A DNA stretch of 64,000 nt from CAYOHR01 sp964512145. GTDB lineage: Bacteria; Bacteroidota; Bacteroidia; Flavobacteriales_G; JALEGO01. Numbering within the stretch: the first letter of the stretch is position 1; every line of letters starts with the position of its first letter. Under the pieces are notes generated by a model that was not told where the DNA came from, did no database searches, and saw nothing but the letters and a program-made list of their open reading frames with translations. The stretch is taken from assembly GCA_964512145.1 (NCBI GenBank), contig CAZEIM010000005.1:19527-83526 (forward strand). Direction: 5' to 3'. The position numbers and the translations under genes are program-made. Below are positions 1-9,492 of the stretch, piece after piece.

Positions 1-177
1 AACTCTAAATGTTAAAATATCGTTTTTTCTTATTATATAATCTTTTTGAACACTATCTATAAACTGATCAAAACTAAAACCCTTAGGCGTTTTAAACATT
101 ACACTTGGTTGAAAATATCGGCAAGAGCTAACAAATGCAATAAATACAATAAAAAATAAATATTTCTTAGATTTCAT
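1..177 (-). CDS. Polysaccharide export lipoprotein, Wza-like (N-terminal fragment, cut by window edge)
   Basis: An open frame of 59 codons starts at ATG 177 and runs off the left edge. It begins with a hydrophobic segment ending in a lipobox-like SSC near residue 19. It continues with KTPKGFSF and an RKNDILTFRV stretch. The latter resembles the start of the SLBB/Wza polysaccharide export domain, where a 'xx.DxLxxxV' strand is typical. Members of this family form the outer-membrane channel for capsule or exopolysaccharide. The glycosyltransferase and AsnB genes that follow on the same strand fit a polysaccharide locus. Only the first 59 residues are visible, so the family call is an inference. 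Confidence 0.55.
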   Translation of the reverse strand, partial: MKSKKYLFFIVFIAFVSSCRYFQPSVMFKTPKGFSFDQFIDSVQKDYIIRKNDILTFRV

Positions 178-257
178 ATTTAAAATTGTTCAAAAATATC
201 ATTTTTTAAGTATTGAAGGCTTATTGTAGAAGATTTTTTTTAATAAACGAATAAAAA

Positions 258-1445
258 TTAAAATTTTAACGTATTATATTCTTGTAAATATAGATCTTTC
301 ATGTTATGAACCAGCCTATTATATGAAAATCGATCGGCAATATTTTTTCCATCATTTTCTGACAATTGAAAAGAAGTTTTATTGACTATAAAATCCACAA
401 AATCTTTAGAATTAAATGATTTAATTATTTTTCCAGTTACATCAGGAATAATAATATCCTCTACTCCACCTGCATTGGTTGATAAAACAAACTTTCCTGT
501 GGCTTGTGCTTCGATTAAACTAACTGGAGTACCTTCATTAAAAGAAGTAAGTAAAACGATATCAGATCCAGCATATACATAATCTACATCTTTAATCCAC
601 GATGTAAAAAGAATATCTTCGTTATTTTTAATAACGCTAGAAGTAAAAGACAAGTTTGTGTTTTTTACATATTCAATAATTTCATCTTTATTTTCACCAT
701 CCCCAACAATAACTCCAACATATTTTTTAGGAAATAATTTATTTAACTCTTTAATAATATCTATAAACAACGGGTGGTTTTTTATAGACACTAAACGACC
801 AACTATACATACAGCGATTTTGTCGGGAGGTATATTATATTTAGCTCTAAATGTATTTCTTTTATGGGCAATATTTTCCCTAAATTTTGACAAATCAAAT
901 CCAAGAGGTATAACCGAGATTTTTTCAGCTGCCACGATTTTATGTTGAAAAACTAATTCTTCTTTTTGTTTGGGGCTTATGGCAATAATTTTTGTTGACT
1001 TAGTAGCCAGATACCGTTCTACATTCTTGTAAAACATAGTTTTAACTTTTCCAAAATATGAATGAAAAACGTGCCCGTGAAATGTATGAAAAATTAACGG
1101 AACATTATGATTAAATGCCGCCAACCTTCCAATAGCTCCAGCCTTAGATGCATGAGTATGAACAATATCCGGTTTAAATTTTTTGATAATTTCTGATATT
1201 TTACGATATGCTACCTTGTCATATTTTAAGCTTATTTCTCTTTTCATTTCTGGAATTATGGTAGGTACTATTCCTAAATTATCTAAAATAAACGTAGAAC
1301 TCTCCTCGGTTTCGTCTTTAGCACCTCCAATGAGTAAAGTTTCAAAATCAGGCTCTAAATATTTAGTTAAATACGCTACATTATAGGTGGGTCCACCTAA
1401 ATTAAACCTATTGGCAATTCGTAAAATTTTTAATTTTTTACTCAT
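258..1445 (-). CDS. GT4-family glycosyltransferase
   Basis: This 395-residue protein has the GT-B layout of family 4 glycosyltransferases, which transfer a sugar from a nucleotide-sugar donor to a growing glycan at the cytoplasmic face of the membrane. The N-terminal half has the glycine-rich acceptor loop (RFNLGGPTYN, residues ~12-21) and a HTHASKAGAIGRLAA stretch. The C-terminal half has VGRLVSIKNH (~215) and the donor-site EX7E-type motif FNEGTPVSLIEA (~305). No signal peptide is seen. It starts at ATG 1445 and lies between a Wza-like gene and asnB on the same strand, which points to surface polysaccharide synthesis. The sugar and linkage cannot be read from the sequence. Confidence 0.85.
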   Translation of the reverse strand: MSKKLKILRIANRFNLGGPTYNVAYLTKYLEPDFETLLIGGAKDETEESSTFILDNLGIVPTIIPEMKREISLKYDKVAYRKISEIIKKFKPDIVHTHASKAGAIGRLAAFNHNVPLIFHTFHGHVFHSYFGKVKTMFYKNVERYLATKSTKIIAISPKQKEELVFQHKIVAAEKISVIPLGFDLSKFRENIAHKRNTFRAKYNIPPDKIAVCIVGRLVSIKNHPLFIDIIKELNKLFPKKYVGVIVGDGENKDEIIEYVKNTNLSFTSSVIKNNEDILFTSWIKDVDYVYAGSDIVLLTSFNEGTPVSLIEAQATGKFVLSTNAGGVEDIIIPDVTGKIIKSFNSKDFVDFIVNKTSFQLSENDGKNIADRFSYNRLVHNMKDLYLQEYNTLKF

Positions 1446-1475
1446 TTAAAAAAAATTATTTTTAATCAATATCAA

Positions 1476-3359
1476 TTACATTAAGTATTTTTTCCACCAA
1501 TACTGAAAAACTATTAATGCCCAAACTGTTGCATGAACATCTCCTGGGTTATTAGAATATAATTTACTTTTAATTTTTTGTATCTCTTGCAATGAAAAAA
1601 TGCCCTGTTCTAAAATAAATTCGTCCTTTAATAAATCATCCAAAATCAATCCTTTTAAATCATTTTTAAACCATTTTAATAAGGGAACTTCAAATCCGTG
1701 TTTGGGTCTATTATATAACTCAGAAGGTAGTAAATCCTTAAAAGTATCTTGCAATATTTTCTTTTTAATATTTTTATCAATTTTATAAGATTCAGGTAAC
1801 CCGGTAACAAAATTAACTAGTCTGTAATCCAAAAATGGAGTTCTTACTTCTAATGAATTAGCCATGGACATTAAATCAACTTTTGTTAACATATCATAAG
1901 GTAATACTAAATGTAAGTCGGCTAATAATACTTCATTTAAATTATTGGTTTTTAAATATTGTAAAAATTTTTGTTTGAACTTTTCATATTCTGAACTATC
2001 AGAAGAATTTAGAATGAGTAGTTTATCAACCTCTGATTCTGACAATAGTCCTGCCCATTGCCAATATCTTTCAGAATTGGTTAAATGTACACTATTAAAA
2101 AATTTATTAAATTGTCTAACTTTATTTAATACAGCATTATTTCTTGATTCAGGAAAAAATTTAATAAGATGCCTTAATGGACTTAATGTTTTTTCTTTCC
2201 AGGTTAAATTTCTAACTTTAAATTCTGCCATATGTTTGTTATAGCCAGAAAAAAGCTCATCCGCTCCATCTCCAGATAATGCAACAGTAACATATTCACG
2301 GGTTTTTTTACTTAATATATACACAGCTAAGGCAGATGAATCAGCAAAAGGTTCGTCTAAATAATCGAGCATTTCATATATGTTATTTATAAAATCGTTA
2401 TTAGACAAACTAAATACTGTATTTAATAAAGTTAGACAATTTAATAAATTTTTAGCGTAGTTTGTCTCATCAAAAAAAGGTTCATCTTGATAACCAATTG
2501 AAAACGAATGTAAATTAGGAACAAATTTACTAGCTAAGCCGGTAATAATACTGGAATCTATACCACCGCTTAAAAAAGAACCTAAGGGAACATCAGAAAC
2601 TAATCTTAATCGAACAGAGTCTTCTAGTAAATGATAAATAGTTTCTTTAGCGTTATTGTAAGTAGGAATATTTTCATGTATTTGATAGTTAGGTATCGAA
2701 TAATACCTTGATATACTTACTGTATTTTCAACTAATTCTATATAAGATCCTGGCTCCAGTTTAAAGAAATTTTGGAGCATACAAATTTGAGGCAAGTAAT
2801 TTAGATGAAAATAATGTCGTAAGGCAGAAGGATTAATTTTTCGAGGAAATGGAAATGAAAGTAAGGATTTAAATTCCGATGAAAAAGCAAAAACATGATC
2901 ATCAAGGTAATACACCAGTGGTTTAATTCCATATCTATCACGCGCAATGGTGAGTTTGTTATTAGCTTTATCATATATGGCAAATGCAAAAAAACCGTTT
3001 AATTTATTTAAACAAGAAACGCCCTCTTTAATAAATAAATTTAATAATACTTCGGTATCGGAGCCTGATAAAAATTCTGTGCCTTCTAACTGTAAGGATT
3101 TCCTAAGTTCTTTAAAATTAAAGATTTCCCCATTAAATACGATGGTGTAATTGCCGGATGGGTCGGTAAAAGGTTGGTTGGCTAAAGTAGAAGTATCTAT
3201 TATTGATAATCTAGCATGGCCTAATGTTATGTTTCCAAATCTTTTAAAATCTTGAAAATCAGGACCTCTTCGATTTAATTGTCCTAAAGCACTTGAAAAA
3301 GATTCTAATGCTTGATGACTCGAGTTATCAAGTAAGGCAACCCCTAATATTCCACACAT
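1476..3359 (-). CDS. asnB: Asparagine synthase (glutamine-hydrolysing)
   Basis: The 627-residue protein starts MCGILG, so after Met removal Cys2 is the nucleophile of the N-terminal class II glutaminase domain (residues ~1-220). The synthetase domain follows, with the PP-loop FLSGGIDSS (~262-270) that binds ATP, and SGDGADELFSGY further on. The enzyme makes asparagine (or an amidated sugar) from aspartate, ATP and glutamine. Length is normal for AsnB. AsnB paralogues are common in Bacteroidota polysaccharide loci, where they are thought to amidate uronic acids. The adjacent GT4 and Wza-like genes make that role possible here, but ordinary asparagine synthesis cannot be excluded. Confidence 0.93.
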   Translation of the reverse strand: MCGILGVALLDNSSHQALESFSSALGQLNRRGPDFQDFKRFGNITLGHARLSIIDTSTLANQPFTDPSGNYTIVFNGEIFNFKELRKSLQLEGTEFLSGSDTEVLLNLFIKEGVSCLNKLNGFFAFAIYDKANNKLTIARDRYGIKPLVYYLDDHVFAFSSEFKSLLSFPFPRKINPSALRHYFHLNYLPQICMLQNFFKLEPGSYIELVENTVSISRYYSIPNYQIHENIPTYNNAKETIYHLLEDSVRLRLVSDVPLGSFLSGGIDSSIITGLASKFVPNLHSFSIGYQDEPFFDETNYAKNLLNCLTLLNTVFSLSNNDFINNIYEMLDYLDEPFADSSALAVYILSKKTREYVTVALSGDGADELFSGYNKHMAEFKVRNLTWKEKTLSPLRHLIKFFPESRNNAVLNKVRQFNKFFNSVHLTNSERYWQWAGLLSESEVDKLLILNSSDSSEYEKFKQKFLQYLKTNNLNEVLLADLHLVLPYDMLTKVDLMSMANSLEVRTPFLDYRLVNFVTGLPESYKIDKNIKKKILQDTFKDLLPSELYNRPKHGFEVPLLKWFKNDLKGLILDDLLKDEFILEQGIFSLQEIQKIKSKLYSNNPGDVHATVWALIVFQYWWKKYLM

Positions 3360-3366
3360 ACATAAA

Positions 3367-3384
3367 AGCGAAAAAAATTTCGCT
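3367..3384 (-). terminator. Hairpin after lpdA
   Basis: AGCGAAA and TTTCGCT form a perfect 7-bp stem with a 4-base loop between the lpdA stop and the asnB start. Read on the minus strand, the stem is followed by TTTT. This suits a weak intrinsic terminator or attenuator between the two genes. No transcript evidence is available. Confidence 0.4.
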
Positions 3385-3388
3385 AAAA

Positions 3389-4777
3389 TTATAAGTGTAT
3401 TACTTCGCCATAAGCTGCTGCCGCAGCTTCCATAATAGCCTCACTCATAGTAGGATGTGGATGTACTGTTTTAATTAACTCATGGCCTGTAGTTTCAAGC
3501 TTTCTAATAGCTACAATTTCTGCAATCATTTCTGTTACATTATAACCAATCATATGCGCTCCTAACAACTCCCCATACTTTGAATCGAAAATTAATTTAA
3601 CAAATCCATCTTTATGGCCTGCAGCACTTGCTTTACCGGAAGCCGAAAAAGGAAATTTACCCACTTTAATATCATATCCTGCTTCTTTTGCTGCTTTTTC
3701 AGTATATCCAACTGAAGCTATTTCAGGCGAACAATAAGTACACCCTGGAATATTGTTGTAATCTAAAGGTTCGGGGTGATGACCCGCCATTTTTTCAACA
3801 CAAATGATACCCTCAGCAGATGCAACATGTGCTAAAGCTTGTCCTCCAACACAATCTCCTATAGCATAAATTCCAGGAATATTTGTTTTATAATATTCAT
3901 CTACAACAATTTTTCCTTTATCTGTAGCTACTCCAACCTTTTCTAAGCCAATATTTTCAATATTAGCAACAATACCTACTGCAGAAAGTACTATTTCTGT
4001 TTCTAATTTTTCAATTCCTTTACTTGTCTTTACAGATACCATACAATTTTTACCTGAAACATCTACAGATTCAACACTTGCTTGTGTTAACACATTCATG
4101 CCAATTTTTTTAAAAGAACGCTCTAATTGTTTAGATACTTCCTCATCTTCAACAGGCACAATATTTGGCATATATTCAACAAGCGTTACCTGAGTACCCA
4201 TAGTTTGGTAAAAATAAGCAAACTCAGAACCAATAGCTCCTGAACCAACTACTAACATAGATTTTGGCATAGTAGGTAAAGTCATGGCTTGTCGGTAACC
4301 TATTATTTTTTTACCATCTTGTTTTAAATTTGGCAATTCTCTTGATCTAGCACCTACTGCTATTATAATATTTTTTCCTTCAACTACCGATTCTTTGTTA
4401 TTTGCATCTGTAACCGAAATTTTACCCGGAGATAAAATTTTACCAGTGCCCATAATCACGTCAATTTTATTTTTTTTCATTAAAAATTGAACTCCTTTAC
4501 TCATCCCATCGGCAACATCTCTGCTTCTTTTAATAACCGATGAAAAATCTACGGATGAATTAGAAACTTTAATACCAAAATCCGAAGCATGATTTAAGTA
4601 AGAAAAAACTTGAGCACTTTTAAGCAAAGCTTTAGTTGGAATACATCCCCAATTCAAGCAAATACCTCCTAATGATTCTCTTTCAATTACAGCTGTCTTT
4701 AAACCTAATTGAGAAGCCCTAATTGCAGCTACATATCCACCAGGTCCACTTCCTAATACAATAACATCGTAATTCAT
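3389..4777 (-). CDS. lpdA: Dihydrolipoyl dehydrogenase (E3)
   Basis: A 462-residue flavoprotein disulfide reductase. It shows the FAD-binding GSGPGGY near residue 9, the redox-active pair in GGICLNWGCIPTKALL (~38-53, C-x4-C), the NAD-binding VGSGAIGSEFA (~177) and the C-terminal catalytic HPHPTMSEA (~440). E3 reoxidises dihydrolipoamide in the pyruvate and 2-oxoglutarate dehydrogenase complexes and the glycine cleavage system, passing electrons to NAD+. Length and all catalytic residues are as expected for the family. No E1 or E2 gene is adjacent in this window. Confidence 0.96.
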   Translation of the reverse strand: MNYDVIVLGSGPGGYVAAIRASQLGLKTAVIERESLGGICLNWGCIPTKALLKSAQVFSYLNHASDFGIKVSNSSVDFSSVIKRSRDVADGMSKGVQFLMKKNKIDVIMGTGKILSPGKISVTDANNKESVVEGKNIIIAVGARSRELPNLKQDGKKIIGYRQAMTLPTMPKSMLVVGSGAIGSEFAYFYQTMGTQVTLVEYMPNIVPVEDEEVSKQLERSFKKIGMNVLTQASVESVDVSGKNCMVSVKTSKGIEKLETEIVLSAVGIVANIENIGLEKVGVATDKGKIVVDEYYKTNIPGIYAIGDCVGGQALAHVASAEGIICVEKMAGHHPEPLDYNNIPGCTYCSPEIASVGYTEKAAKEAGYDIKVGKFPFSASGKASAAGHKDGFVKLIFDSKYGELLGAHMIGYNVTEMIAEIVAIRKLETTGHELIKTVHPHPTMSEAIMEAAAAAYGEVIHL

Positions 4778-4876
4778 ATATAAAATTTAGATTGCTAAAT
4801 TAAGAGTTAATGTTCAAATAAACACAATATACCTTACAGAAAATTATATGTTTTTAACATATAACATAAAATGTCT

Positions 4877-7800
4877 TTAACTTTTTCGAGATGAGCTAAA
4901 TAATCTGGAAAAAATATTTAGTAATTTTTTAAAAAAATCAAAATATAGAGTAATAGTAAGCATAAAAGACATCATCCATAAAACAAAAATATTTACCCAA
5001 GGAGTAAAAAAATACTTTCCAAATATTTTTTTTCTGGGAGCATAAAAATGTGCTCTAAATCCATCTGAATCTAAGAAAATCGGATCTGTTTTTTGAATTA
5101 ATTCATCATTCAATTCTAAAATATACCTTAAATCTTTTTTATTCGTTAATAAATCAGATAAAGCTGTATTTTCATGCGAAACTTTTAATTCATTAAATAG
5201 GTTTTTGCCATTTTCATGATTTGCATAAAATTTTTGTATAATCTTATCCTTTCTATCGGCACCTTTATTAAACATTTTAACATAAAAAATATTTAACTTG
5301 TACAATTCATCTTTTAATGATTCGATTAAAGTTAAATTTATTTTTTGAGGATGAATTTGTTCAAAATCTGAAAACAAAAAATGTTTATTAATATGTTTTT
5401 CTTTAAGAAATTCATTTTTTAAAAGACGCAAATCACTTTCTATATCTTTAACATCTTCATTGCGTTTTATTACACTTTCGATATTGTTTACTTTAGCTTG
5501 TAATTTTGGTATCCAAAAGTTTTTTTTGTAGTTGGCAATACTCATCATTTTTTTATCGGAATAAAACATTTTTTCGTAGGAATTTTCTTTATACTGATAA
5601 ACAGCTAAGGCTTCAAATGCCCAACGAGAAGCCATTAAATCACCAATTAGCGGAACATTTTTTTGAGAGGTGCTTACCGGATTTAATTTATCAAACTTAA
5701 CAATAATACCACTAAATAATAATTGAGGAATTAATAGAAATGGAATAAGAATATAAATCGTTACTGCCGAATTTAAAGTTGCCGAAATATTTAAACCTAC
5801 CATGTTTGCAAAACACGCAGTACTGAATAATACAAGCCAATACATCGAATACATTCCATGTATGCCTAATATTGTATTTCCGATTAAAATAAATAAAAGT
5901 GTTTGAATGGCTGAAACCGAAAACATTAATACAATTTTTGAAAATAGATAAGAGCCATTACTTAAATTTAAAAAAGATTCTCGTTTTCTAATTTTTTGAT
6001 CTCTAATTATCTCCTCTGCACTTACCGTCATACCAATAAACAATGAAACGACAACCGACATAAATAAATACACTGGAATATTTTCGTTATCCATAAAGGT
6101 GTATCCCATTTGATTATCTACGTCCGTATCGTAAAAACGGATAAAAAAAGCTAAGATAAATGCTAGAATAGGAGTTTCTAATAAATTAATTAAAAGATAT
6201 TGTGTATTCGTTAATTTAGATAATAAATCTCTGATTAAAAATATATTAAACTGTTTAAGCTTAGAAGGAACATTAAAAGTACTTTGGGGTAATTCAGATT
6301 TTTCTTCTACTATTTCCTCTATCGAATTATTTTTATCTTTTAAATAATAATCATTCCATTCTTTAGGGGAAATTTTTCGTTGATCTGTAACATTCCCATA
6401 TTCATCTAATATTTTAGATTCCAGCGTATTAAAAATTTGTTCTGGATTGACATTTCCGCAGCGTTTACATTCACTTTCATTAGCATTTACATGGTTGATG
6501 ATTGTTTTAAAGTAAATAACAGCATCAACTGGGTTTCCATAATATACTGGATAACCTCCTAAATCTAATATCAATAATTGATCAAACATTTTAAAGATAT
6601 CTGATGAGGGTTGATGAATTACTACAAAAACTAATTTGCCTTTTAGGGTTAACTCTTTCAGTAAATCCATAATATTTTCTGAATCTCGAGAAGAAAGACC
6701 CGAAGTTGGTTCATCGGCAAAAAGCACGGCAGGTTCACGCAATAATTCTAATCCTATATTAACTCGTTTGCGTTGTCCGCCACTAATAATTTTATCAATT
6801 GGGTTTCCTACCTTTAAATGCTTAATTTCTTCTAATCCAAGGCTGTTTAATAGGTCAATGACTAATTTATCGAGCTGATTATTAGATAAATCTTTAAAAC
6901 ACAACTTAGCATTATAGAATAAGTTTTCATATACGGTTAATTCCTCTATTAATAAATCGTCCTGAGAAACATATCCGATAATCCCTTCAATTTTATCTTT
7001 TTCTTTATAAATATCAAATCCATTAATTAATATTTTTCCTTTTGTCGGAGCGATATTTCCATTTAATATATTTAACAAGGTTGATTTTCCAGCACCACTT
7101 CCTCCCATTATAGCTATAAGTTTACCGGACTCTTCTTGAAAACTTAAAGGTTTAATCCCTGAATTTCCATTTTTAAACTTATATTCAACATCTTTAACAG
7201 CGAATGTAATTTTAGGTTTTCCAACTTCTGTTAGAAAACATTTTTGAATATCGCTATAATAAATAGTTTTTAGCTTATTTCCCCTTAAAGATGCACCTCT
7301 GTTTAAAATATAAGAACGAGACGAGATGATAGCCTGACCATTTAAATTAATCTCATGAATACCAAAATATTTAAAGAAAAATAAATTTACACTTTCAATT
7401 CTAAGAAATAATATGGGTAAATCAATATCTGGTTCAACAATAAATTTGTTATTGGTATCAGCAATTGTTTTATTTACTAATAAAAAAGAGGGGCTATTGG
7501 GTATTGAATCTTGTTTACTGGTAATAAATTCTAAACAATTTAAATATTCTTCTGCAGAGATTCTGAAAGTGCCTGCAACCGTCTCTGCAAATTCTTTCTC
7601 TTGCTCTGTCATACTCTTTTCAGAAAATAAATACTCAAAAATTCTTAGTAATACTATGATTTTTTGTACTTGAGTTAATTCTGAATTAATTTCTGTGCAA
7701 ATTCTTAAAATACGAACAGAGCTTAAAGAAGTACGCTTTCTTTTTAAATCACCGGAATTTGTATATAAAGATTTCTCAAATTGAGAAACATAATCATCAT

Positions 7801-7945
7801 ACAATGAGAGATATTCTTCAACCAATTCTTGACTAAGCTGTTGAGCCAAAAATGCCTCTACTATTTTTCTTTTGCTTTTAGTAGTATCGGATTCGGCAAC
7901 AATAGCAAATAACTGTACTAAAGCTTTTAGAATTCTTTCACTCAT
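4877..7945 (-). CDS. Large ABC transporter, TerB-like domain fused to ABCG-type ATPase and permease
   Basis: The 1022-residue protein has three parts. Residues ~1-150 are helical and resemble TerB-like domains (LVQLFAIVAES... start). Residues ~170-250 are an unassigned beta-rich linker. From ~260 there is a full ABC ATPase with Walker A GGSGAGKST, signature ISGGQRKRV and Walker B AVLFADEPTSGL. A CxxC pair (ESECKRCGN, ~490) follows, then about six membrane segments from ~590 with a large extracytoplasmic insertion (~780-960) before the last segment. The ATPase-then-permease order is that of ABCG half-transporters, which act as dimers and usually export lipophilic compounds. Substrate is unknown. 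The protein is much longer than classic ABCG proteins because of the TerB-like part and the insertion. Confidence 0.85.
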   Translation of the reverse strand: MSERILKALVQLFAIVAESDTTKSKRKIVEAFLAQQLSQELVEEYLSLYDDYVSQFEKSLYTNSGDLKRKRTSLSSVRILRICTEINSELTQVQKIIVLLRIFEYLFSEKSMTEQEKEFAETVAGTFRISAEEYLNCLEFITSKQDSIPNSPSFLLVNKTIADTNNKFIVEPDIDLPILFLRIESVNLFFFKYFGIHEINLNGQAIISSRSYILNRGASLRGNKLKTIYYSDIQKCFLTEVGKPKITFAVKDVEYKFKNGNSGIKPLSFQEESGKLIAIMGGSGAGKSTLLNILNGNIAPTKGKILINGFDIYKEKDKIEGIIGYVSQDDLLIEELTVYENLFYNAKLCFKDLSNNQLDKLVIDLLNSLGLEEIKHLKVGNPIDKIISGGQRKRVNIGLELLREPAVLFADEPTSGLSSRDSENIMDLLKELTLKGKLVFVVIHQPSSDIFKMFDQLLILDLGGYPVYYGNPVDAVIYFKTIINHVNANESECKRCGNVNPEQIFNTLESKILDEYGNVTDQRKISPKEWNDYYLKDKNNSIEEIVEEKSELPQSTFNVPSKLKQFNIFLIRDLLSKLTNTQYLLINLLETPILAFILAFFIRFYDTDVDNQMGYTFMDNENIPVYLFMSVVVSLFIGMTVSAEEIIRDQKIRKRESFLNLSNGSYLFSKIVLMFSVSAIQTLLFILIGNTILGIHGMYSMYWLVLFSTACFANMVGLNISATLNSAVTIYILIPFLLIPQLLFSGIIVKFDKLNPVSTSQKNVPLIGDLMASRWAFEALAVYQYKENSYEKMFYSDKKMMSIANYKKNFWIPKLQAKVNNIESVIKRNEDVKDIESDLRLLKNEFLKEKHINKHFLFSDFEQIHPQKINLTLIESLKDELYKLNIFYVKMFNKGADRKDKIIQKFYANHENGKNLFNELKVSHENTALSDLLTNKKDLRYILELNDELIQKTDPIFLDSDGFRAHFYAPRKKIFGKYFFTPWVNIFVLWMMSFMLTITLYFDFFKKLLNIFSRLFSSSRKS

Positions 7946-7955
7946 TTTTTGAAAT

Positions 7956-7967
7956 CTAAAGCTTTAG
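7956..7967. promoter_or_regulatory. 12-bp perfect palindrome upstream of ABC transporter gene
   Basis: CTAAAGCTTTAG lies 11 bases upstream of the ATG at 7945. It is a perfect inverted repeat in a short 54-base spacer and could be an operator or chance. Only the symmetry is seen. Confidence 0.2.
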
Positions 7968-7999
7968 TACGAAGAAATCTAAAAAAAGTTATAGTAACG

Positions 8000-8430
8000 T
8001 TAATTTTGTTTAAAACTAATTAACAAAACGGCACAACCAGAACTAATATCATTAAGTTCAGCTGTTATATATCCATCGATAGTGGAATTGATTTTAAAAT
8101 CCCAATAAGAAGAATAATCATAATCTTTATTTGAAAACAAAGGCTTTTTATCGCTATCGTATAAGGTAAAAATAAGATTTCCGTCAGACAGTCCACTACA
8201 AGCAGATATTCGATATGTTGCGCCACCATAAAAAGTTGCTTTAAATTCAGCAATATCATCTCCCACTAATAATGCTCTGTATTGCTGACCATCCGAAATA
8301 AATTCATTCGTCATATTTCTAGAAACACAAGCATTTGCAATAGTATCACAACGTTGTGCGGAAAGAGAAAACGAAAAAATCACGAATGTTAAAGTAATNN
8401 NNNNNNNNNNNNNNNATAATTCTTTTTCAT
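8000..8430 (-). CDS. Small secreted protein of unknown function, interrupted by an assembly gap
   Basis: The readable part (8000-8383 and a little upstream) encodes about 130 residues with several cysteines (RCDTIANACV, ISACSG, SSGCAVL). It looks like a small secreted beta-sandwich protein, but I do not recognise the family. The frame continues upstream into the N run at 8399-8415. Beyond it, ATG 8430 followed by AAA AAG AAT TAT gives a typical lipoprotein or signal-peptide start (MKKNY), leading to ITLTFVIFSFSLSAQ. With exactly 17 Ns the two halves are out of frame by one, so the gap length is an estimate and the gene is probably intact. It ends 54 bases before the ABC transporter gene. Confidence 0.6.
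8399..8415. other. Assembly gap (17 N)
   Basis: A run of N falls inside the signal peptide of a small secreted protein. Its printed length is not a multiple that keeps the frame, so it should not be taken as the true length. Confidence 0.99.
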
Positions 8431-8441
8431 AAATTTAAATA

Positions 8442-9329
8442 TTAAGCAACTATATCATTTCTAATAGAGGTGATTTTTAATGTAATCTCGTCTATTAATT
8501 CTTTAGTTATTTTTACCTCAGTTTTATTATTTAATATTGTTAGTTTTTTATCTTTTTGAGTCTCAGGTTTAGCGTAAATATATTCAATCTCAACTTTATC
8601 AAAAGAATCGTTTAAATCTCTTAACTTACCTAATAAATCCTCAAAATCTTCACCATTTGCATACATTTCTAATAATTTAATCAAATTAATTAAAGAGTAT
8701 TTTTGCTCACCAATTCTATTTTTTAATTCTTCATTTGAATTTGTTTTATATGCAGTAGTAGCAAAATACAATGACTCTATCCATCCACCCGCTAAAATTA
8801 ATGAACCTAAATCATTATTTTGGTTGTTTTGTAAATAAACATCAATTAATTTGTAGGCATCGGATACAATAGACAACAGTGAATCTTTATTTCCTAAGTT
8901 TTTTTCAAACTTTTTTTGAAATTCAGGCGTAAATGCTGTAGTAATTCCTAAATCATCTGAAATTTTTTTACATGCATTTAAATACGTAATAGCATCCTGT
9001 GTTTGCTCATACAGATTAACGTACCCTAAATCCGCTCCATAAATACCTAAATTTAAGCTTTTAGAAACTTTTGTAGAATATTTTGAAGAAAAAGAAGGAT
9101 TATTTAAAATATTTTTATTGTAAGATACTCCAGAGCTCTGAATTAGATAAGCAGTTTGAATGGGGGAAGGAATACTAAAAAGTCTGTTGCCCAAACTAAC
9201 TATTCTAGAATCGGTTGTATCTACGTTTTCTATATTATCTGTTACTTCAATATCTTTAGGCTGTTTATTTTCACAAGAAACAACAAAAAAAGATAAAACT
9301 GCGAATAAAAATAATCTAGTATAATTCAT
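8442..9329 (-). CDS. Putative lipoprotein of unknown function
   Basis: A 295-residue protein starting with a lipoprotein signal (hydrophobic segment then VVSC at residues ~16-19). The rest is helical and acidic, with no catalytic motif I can recognise. It has an IESLYFATTAYK stretch (~183) and a long charged C-terminal region. Similar helical lipoproteins are common in Bacteroidota and mostly uncharacterised. The gene has its own promoter-like boxes at 9348-9377. It is followed by the gap-broken secreted protein on the same strand with 11 bases between, so the two may be cotranscribed. Confidence 0.7.
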   Translation of the reverse strand: MNYTRLFLFAVLSFFVVSCENKQPKDIEVTDNIENVDTTDSRIVSLGNRLFSIPSPIQTAYLIQSSGVSYNKNILNNPSFSSKYSTKVSKSLNLGIYGADLGYVNLYEQTQDAITYLNACKKISDDLGITTAFTPEFQKKFEKNLGNKDSLLSIVSDAYKLIDVYLQNNQNNDLGSLILAGGWIESLYFATTAYKTNSNEELKNRIGEQKYSLINLIKLLEMYANGEDFEDLLGKLRDLNDSFDKVEIEYIYAKPETQKDKKLTILNNKTEVKITKELIDEITLKITSIRNDIVA

Positions 9330-9347
9330 CTTATATATTTTACTTTA

Positions 9348-9377
9348 CAAATATATAACTTAGTTGTAATAATCAAA
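9348..9377 (-). promoter_or_regulatory. Promoter with both -33 and -7 boxes
   Basis: On the minus strand, TTTG (9377-9374) is followed after 18 bases by TATATTTG (9355-9348), a perfect TAnnTTTG. ATG 9329 is 19 bases further on. This is the best full match in the window to the Bacteroidota promoter consensus. Confidence 0.6.
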
Positions 9378-9492
9378 TATTTTTATAAAATAGTATCCCT
9401 AAACATATTTTTAGGAGAATATATTATTAAGGTATTGTTTTAATTATAAACATATTAGATGTCAGTACAATAAAACAACATACTATCAAAAA

